DNA of 64,000 nt from Cheiracanthium punctorium (taxonomy: Eukaryota > Arthropoda > Arachnida > Araneae > Cheiracanthiidae), in NCBI GenBank assembly GCA_038373885.1, contig JAWZYV010013530.1, positions 744,001 to 808,000 of the forward strand, in the 5' to 3' direction. Shown piece by piece: positions 58,430 through 64,000 of this stretch. The position numbers and the translations under genes were made by a program. Below the pieces are notes generated by a model that saw only the letters and a program-made list of their open reading frames with translations, was not told the origin of the DNA and did no database searches. Position 1 is the stretch's first letter; each line of letters begins with the position of its first letter.

Positions 58430-61400
58430 TGTGGTATTGTGGGAATCGTACAATCCTGCAGTCTAGTGTGAAACCTGCATAAAAATGTCTTGTGAAGCCC
58501 TGGGGCTGTAGCCCAGTCTGCCCTCTAAGTCTGGCCTTGGTGTCAAGTTGAATTACTGTTACACAAGTTTAACCTTTAAGTACAGAGAACAAAAACATAG
58601 ATATGGCATGCACAATCTAGGTCTTGAGCCATAGCTTTTCTCATCGACCTGCCAGCCTTTTTGTGCTATGAAAAGCATATATCAATTTTGAGAAAAATAA
58701 AGTAATTGAAAATCAAATTATTTAAGATTCATTTTCAGTTGACACAAACTTAAAGGGTCAATTCAAGAATTTTATCTAGTGCTGCCTCCTCCCCCAATTC
58801 AAAGTTTTTTGAAAAATTCTTTTTGTGTGTGTGTGTGAATTTCGATGTTTTTGAATTTTTGCATATGAAGTAACACTTTAATTTTAATGTTGGGTAAAAT
58901 GCAAACAAAAGCCTCTTTTAAATTTTGAAGGGGCTGTTTTGAGATTTTGTAAAAGGGCTGCAAGATGGGCCCAAATTTCATCTGCATCTATCCTTGAACT
59001 TGGCACTAAAAAATGTCCTGTTATAATTTAAAAATAGACTTTTTACTATTTTTAAAAATAAACGTTTAAAATGTTTATTTGAAACTGTCATTTTGCCAAA
59101 CAATAAATCTATTGTTTTTAAGACTGTTAAATTTTGTGTTGTTGCTGGAGGGTTGAATTAAAATTTGCAAGTTGCAAGAAAATTATTAAACTCACTGATT
59201 TTCTTAATCTTTCTGAGTTATAAAAATAAAAGGATTTCCAAAAATCAGAGAATTATTATTTCACAAATAAAATAAACTCTTAATTTCACTTCTTGTTTAT
59301 GCAAACAGAAACTTTAATTGAAACTCTTCATCAAGGGAAAATAAAAAATCATAAGAACCCCAGCCTAACCAGTTTTCTGTCATATAGCTGTCATAAATCA
59401 ATTTAGGAAAAAGCCATAATCCAAAAATCAAATGATCAAAGATTTCCTAAAAACCAAACACTGCATTGTGTAAATAAATCACTCGCCTGCAAATTAAAAC
59501 AATATGCCATCTGGAACTATCAGCTGAAAAATAATGGTTGCAGAGACAAAAATGCAGATCTGATATGGTCACTAATTACTTTTTTCAAACTAATTATTAG
59601 ACATGATTAAAGAGCCATCCTGATACTAGATAACAATATTGCACATTTTTCTCTTAATGATGAGGTACTAAAATTTACACACTATCTGTGTAACGGAGTA
59701 CCCAGATTTTGCAGCAATTCAAAGACACTCAAATTAAAATGCAAATATTTACCAAAAAGAATTAAATATTCAAATTGCATAAACACATCTTTCAAAAATT
59801 TCGAATGAATACTTCTGCTGAATGAGAACTTTATCAGCAACTAAACTTAGATTAAGATAAACTACTGCATATTTTCCATGTCAAAACTCGGGGAAAATTC
59901 CTTGCTGTGAGGCAGATTACCCAGGTTCTTAGCCTCAAAACAAAGCCGTGATAAAAGAACAAGACATCATAAAGTGGCAATTACATTTTAACACATATAT
60001 AAACTTCCAAAATATGAAGTCTTGCGGTGGCCGGGCAGACCCCAAAGAGACACAGCTTTTCAGGGCAATAGCAAAGCAAAAAATGTGACAACAAAACGCA
60101 AGCCACGGGAGTAGTAACAGAAGCAAAACACACCAAAGGGCATGGCAAACAAAGTGCGAAAACAATGAGGCACCAGTAGGCGTTAAATACATTTCTATAT
60201 AATTATTTTTGAATCCCCAAAGCACCAACAGGATAAAACAAAAAATCATCAGCTAAATTGTAACCAAAATGAAAGCCAATGTTATTTATAGATTTGGTGC
60301 CATATATGGTCATAAACATCGAAACTGAAATGCTAGGCTTTACAAATGCAAAAGTTAAACAAAAAAAAGGAAAAATTAACGAATATGGAAGATTGCTTTT
60401 AAATAAGGCAGGCACAGAAATAAAACTTTGCAGTCGAAGCGAAGAAAATAAGAATCAAAAGTGCAAAGAATAAATTTTGAAGACTGATTAAATTTAAAAT
60501 AATTAACAATTAAGTAGTTGATAATTAAAATATGTGATCTGCATCACACTTGCACTACTATAACAAAAAATAACATGCCATTTGTAGTATTGCTTCAAAT
60601 TGCCTAAAGGCTAGATTTTATTAAAATGATTTAAAAGGTAAAATACTATATCTAAAAACATAAGTTTTAAGGGTTTAAGGCTAGAAGCAAAAACTTCAAG
60701 TGGCATATTATTGAAAATTTCAAAATCATTTCTGACAAATGCAAAATGAGATATGAAAAATACATCTACAGAAATTCACAATTAGATAAAAATAATCTTG
60801 TTGACTTTTTATTAAAATCACTTTAATATTACTTATGAGAAATAGATTTGAGACATCTTGTATCTTGAAGATAAAGAATAAGATGAGCACTGATTGAAAA
60901 ATAATTAAAATACTACCCATATCACATTGAAGTAGCTGAGAACCCGATGCAGTGCATTTTTTGCTCACACTGCCTTACCACAGTTCTAAAACTATATTAT
61001 CATTGATAATCAGTCTCACTCCATAGTTCATAAAGAAAAAAAAAAAAAAATTAGTTGGCAGCAAAGTTCTCAAAACATACTTGACTTCCTTCATGTAAAG
61101 ATTGCACATTTCATTAACTGAATTGATACAGTTCACGACAATGATGCGATCAATTAAGTAGCGACATCTAAAGACTGGCACACATGCACAAAAGTTTTCA
61201 AAGTCAAACCATAGAAATCATCTGCAAAATTTTTCGGAGTTTGTTGGACATCAGTTAACACACTTTGAGATTGTTCTTGCATGTTCTGAGCTGCATAAAG
61301 GAAAAAAAAAAAAAATGGTACCACGCTGCCTCTGAATTCAAGATGGTGACGATGGCTACTACAGACGCTATCAAAGAAAAATGGCTAAACCAAAAAATGA

Positions 61401-61640
61401 TTTGTAGCCTAAAAATCCTTGGTTTGACAGAAATGTAGCTAAATGTTTTCCGAGCAGTGGTCAGTTCTGTACATCCTTTAGCACCAGCTTTCCAGACCCT
61501 TACTCACCATGGGATTCAGATTCGAAAGAGCTCCTGTGAAACCACATTCAGCGTGAAGGCAACCATTCTTTATCATTCTATGGCTTGCATGTTACTCAAC
61601 AGCTGTAACTGGGCTGGGCTTTTTACAAAAACCTTTTTTA
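58430..61640. other. Intron 3, 3' part: no gene recognised
   Basis: AT-rich. A 104-aa hydrophobic - strand ORF (60249-59935) and an 85-aa ORF (61457-61714) have no recognisable family and no splice or repeat context that would support them. Confidence 0.4.
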
Positions 61641-62640
61641 CAATTCTGGTTTGTCTACCCTCAGGGAAACCTGAAAAACTGGGAATATTCAGGGAATTGA
61701 AAATTAACTTGTAAAATTCAAGGAAATCTCATGGGAGGGGGGGGGGGTGTAATTTTCCTTTAAAAACCTGGAAAATCTAGCTTCAACCCTGGAATTTTCA
61801 GAAAATTTACCTTCCCCCCCCCCCCCCCCACTCTTCCGGCCTTCACCCTATTCAATGCCCAACTACTTCCCTAATGATGCACACGTGTAATCATCAATGG
61901 GTGTTTATAAGATGAATCATCTATCACTTAGATCTCTAAGGACGAATGACACACTTGCTTCATTTTGTCGCTGCTGTTCTAAACATTTGTGGTTGCTCCC
62001 ATTTCTCAGTAGGGTTGGTTGAATTAAGAAGGGGCTATTCTTTGTGTTGTGTACTGTGCACAAAGTTAGATTTTGTAATACTTTTATCGTGTACACAGAT
62101 GCTACTAATGTTTTCTAGAATAATATGTAGAATGTGTGTTCCTGTCTATGTGTGTAATGTTAAATATTGCTGTCTATGTGTGTAATGTTAAATATCCTGT
62201 AATGTTAAATATTGCATTGTTTATATATAGAATTGCTGGGTTTTACTTTGTTCTAAAGAATATGGAGATTTTTACCAATAGCCTTGTGTACTGACAATAG
62301 TATAAAAAAAAACTTATCTCGGAACTAGTGATTAGTGAAGTAGTCCTGAAAATTCTTTTACTCCAGTAAACTTCTTGCATAATTCCTGATTTTTTATAGA
62401 TCAAATTCAATATGAAACCATGTTTGATATAAATGTAATCAATTATTTATGCTATAATTGAGGGGAAGCATAATTTTGATTATGATAATGCTATCATAAT
62501 TTCATTACCTTATAGTGGGGCATATGAATAAAAGTAGTTACTCAGTACTTATCATATGTTTATTTTTTGTGGTAACCTGAAAATTCCTGAAAACCCCCCT
62601 GTGAAAACTCGGGGGAATTTCATTTTGAAAAATAAGTACA
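61640..62640. repeat. ~700-bp dispersed repeat, copy 2, with hAT-like left end
   Basis: From about 61900 it matches 53960-54664 directly. To its left, CAGGGAAACCTG (61656) with GGGAA strings and the G/C runs at 61736-61830 look like a CAGGG-type terminus. The right end is worn (GTACAAATGCTGG). It lies 210 bp before exon 4. Confidence 0.6.
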
Positions 62641-62853
62641 AATGCTGGTTTAGTACAAATTTATAATTTTGGACCAATTTATATGCATATTTGATTTTAT
62701 GATTTTTTTTTTTTTTTTATAGGCTATGATGATTTTGTATATTTTGGTTTTGTTCATACATGTCATATTTAAAAAATTTGTTTACATTCAAAATATTTTA
62801 ATTCATATAATTTCTATAAAAATGCTGAAGTTTGAGATGTATATTTTGTGTAG

Positions 62854-63197
62854 GAAAGGAGATTATCATCGTTACTTGGCTGAATTTGCAACAGGGAATG
62901 ATCGAAAAGAAGCTGCTGAAAACAGTCTTGTTGCTTATAAGGCTGCTAGTGATATTGCCATGACTGAACTGCCTCCAACTCATCCAATAAGATTGGGTTT
63001 GGCTTTGAATTTCTCGGTCTTCTACTATGAGATCTTAAACTCACCTGATCGGGCATGTCGCTTGGCAAAAGCAGCATTTGATGATGCCATAGCTGAACTT
63101 GATACTTTGAGTGAAGAAAGCTACAAAGACTCGACCCTCATTATGCAGCTTTTACGTGACAACTTGACACTCTGGACATCTGATATGCAGCATGATG
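62854..63197 (+). CDS. 14-3-3epsilon: 14-3-3 epsilon, coding exon 4
   Basis: Begins with G, completing Met124, then residues 125-238 ([16 protein letters not shown] onward). Arg130 and Tyr131 of the phosphopeptide cradle are present, and [12 protein letters not shown] and LWTSDMQHD mark the last helices. The exon ends GATG|GTAATT in phase 1; the first base of residue 239 is in this exon. The Asp/Glu-rich C-terminal tail (usually 15-25 residues) is missing from the window and must be on a further exon past 64000. An upstream ATG run in the intron (62726 onward) is open but not coding. Confidence 0.97.
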
Positions 63198-64000
63198 GTA
63201 ATTTATTATTTACCATAATATATTTTTTATGTATTTTTAATGCAGTAAATTTTTTTTTACAATGAACTTAACCTCTTGAAGATGGGCAGTTGATTTTTCA
63301 ACCAACCCATAGAACATCTTAAAGGACAAGCATGGTTCATTTTGACCAAGTAATGCTTTCCCCCTCTGTTATTGTCCACCTGTACAGGGCAGGCGGGGAG
63401 AGATGTCAACATGAATTCATCATTCCAGTTGCACCATTGTTTGAAAAAGAATACACATGTAAACATAGTCCCCTTGTCATAGCTGCCATACCTCCAGATT
63501 TTTCCGGGAGACTCCCGAATTTCAGAACGATCTCCCGAACTCCCGAAAAGTTTATAAATCTCCCGAATTTTTCCAAATTATTCCCATGTTTTATGTACTT
63601 ATCAATTTTTGAAAAAAAATTACAGAACTTGTTAAATGCTAACGAGAGAAACTGAAGAAACTTCGCTAAGACTACTCCAGAGGGCAAAGATTACTTAAAA
63701 GTACGGTTACCATAAAAGAACAAAAAAGCAAGGGAAAACAACAGTGATTACCGAACCTAAAGCAAAACATGTTCAAATCTACAACGTTCTAAGCGGACAT
63801 AGCAGAGTAACAAGAGGACGATAATGCGTGCCTGGGATGTACGTTTTCACTGCATCTCGCACTGCGCCTAGACTAAAGTCAGCTAGAGTGCAATGTTACT
63901 GATTTCTGAGTTCGTAAATTCAAAACTTAGTTCAGAGGAGCAAATTCTTATTTTAGATCCTCGATGTTTCGAAAGGTATCTGATACATAATTATGTACTT
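63198..64000. other. Intron 4 (start), with a hAT-like left end at about 63491
   Basis: CATACCTCCAGATTTTTCC (63491-63509) followed by at least five CTCCCGAA strings resembles the CATACCCTCCAAC end at 40624. The opposite end would be outside the window. No terminal 14-3-3 exon was found here. Confidence 0.4.

Noticed and set aside
59935..60249. 104-aa hydrophobic - strand ORF
   Set aside because: Hydrophobicity is expected from T-rich sequence; no signal peptide logic or family match by eye.
61457..61714. 85-aa ORF near exon 4
   Set aside because: Not recognised; it runs into a CAGGG-type repeat end, so it is not a host exon.
62726..62853. Open frame with ATG running into exon 4
   Set aside because: The acceptor TTTTGTGTAG and the exact phase match to exon 3 place the exon start at 62854; the upstream part is intron.

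Overview
This is animal nuclear DNA, AT-rich, with one split host gene and very dense transposon debris. The only host protein gene I can support is 14-3-3 epsilon (YWHAE-type) on the + strand. Four coding exons are visible (22507-22570, 38156-38355, 45379-45485, 62854-63197). Their splice phases join exactly to give the first 238 residues; the short C-terminal tail must lie beyond 64000. The protein wording and the type of repeats suggest an arthropod, most likely a chelicerate such as a spider. That is inference from sequence style, not a database match.

Upstream of the gene (1-22500) is a repeat field. A broken Ty3/gypsy retrotransposon on the - strand (about 2751-9600) has its integrase before its reverse transcriptase, the arrangement described for Gmr1-like elements, and a 1-kb hAT-type element sits in its leader. 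A Tc1 transposase relic (9750-10969, - strand) follows, itself interrupted by a 249-bp hAT-type element. A 4.17-kb inverted repeat (11871-16040, arms about 1.63 kb) carries two mirror copies of a broken ORF and sits inside a degenerate ~165-bp tandem array. Then come a complete miniature LTR element (TRIM, 18660-19256), a solo LTR (19523-19962) and two abutting perfect or near-perfect hairpins (20195-20292).

The 14-3-3 introns are about 15.6, 7.0 and 17.4 kb and are built largely from transposons. Intron 1 holds several short hAT-type elements with clear target duplications, a 2-kb non-autonomous element, a decayed copy of an unclassified repeat-encoded protein (29805-30595), a 4.1-kb element with long inverted arms (30711-34819) and a three-unit tandem array. 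Intron 2 holds a 2.84-kb hAT with a broken transposase (40624-43462) and a 779-bp relative of another hAT family. Intron 3 contains a nested stack: a TA-flanked pogo/Tigger-type element (46008-56457) contains another TA-flanked element (46486-54739), which contains a 5.9-kb hAT with a broken transposase (47915-53815), which in turn contains satellite-like DNA.

No CRISPR array, rRNA or functional tRNA was seen. The most unusual observations are the large palindrome with the same stop codon in both arms, the TRIM with an internal minisatellite, the gypsy domain order, two unrelated-ended elements that share the same interior, and the decayed copy of an unclassified family with repeated conserved Asp positions.
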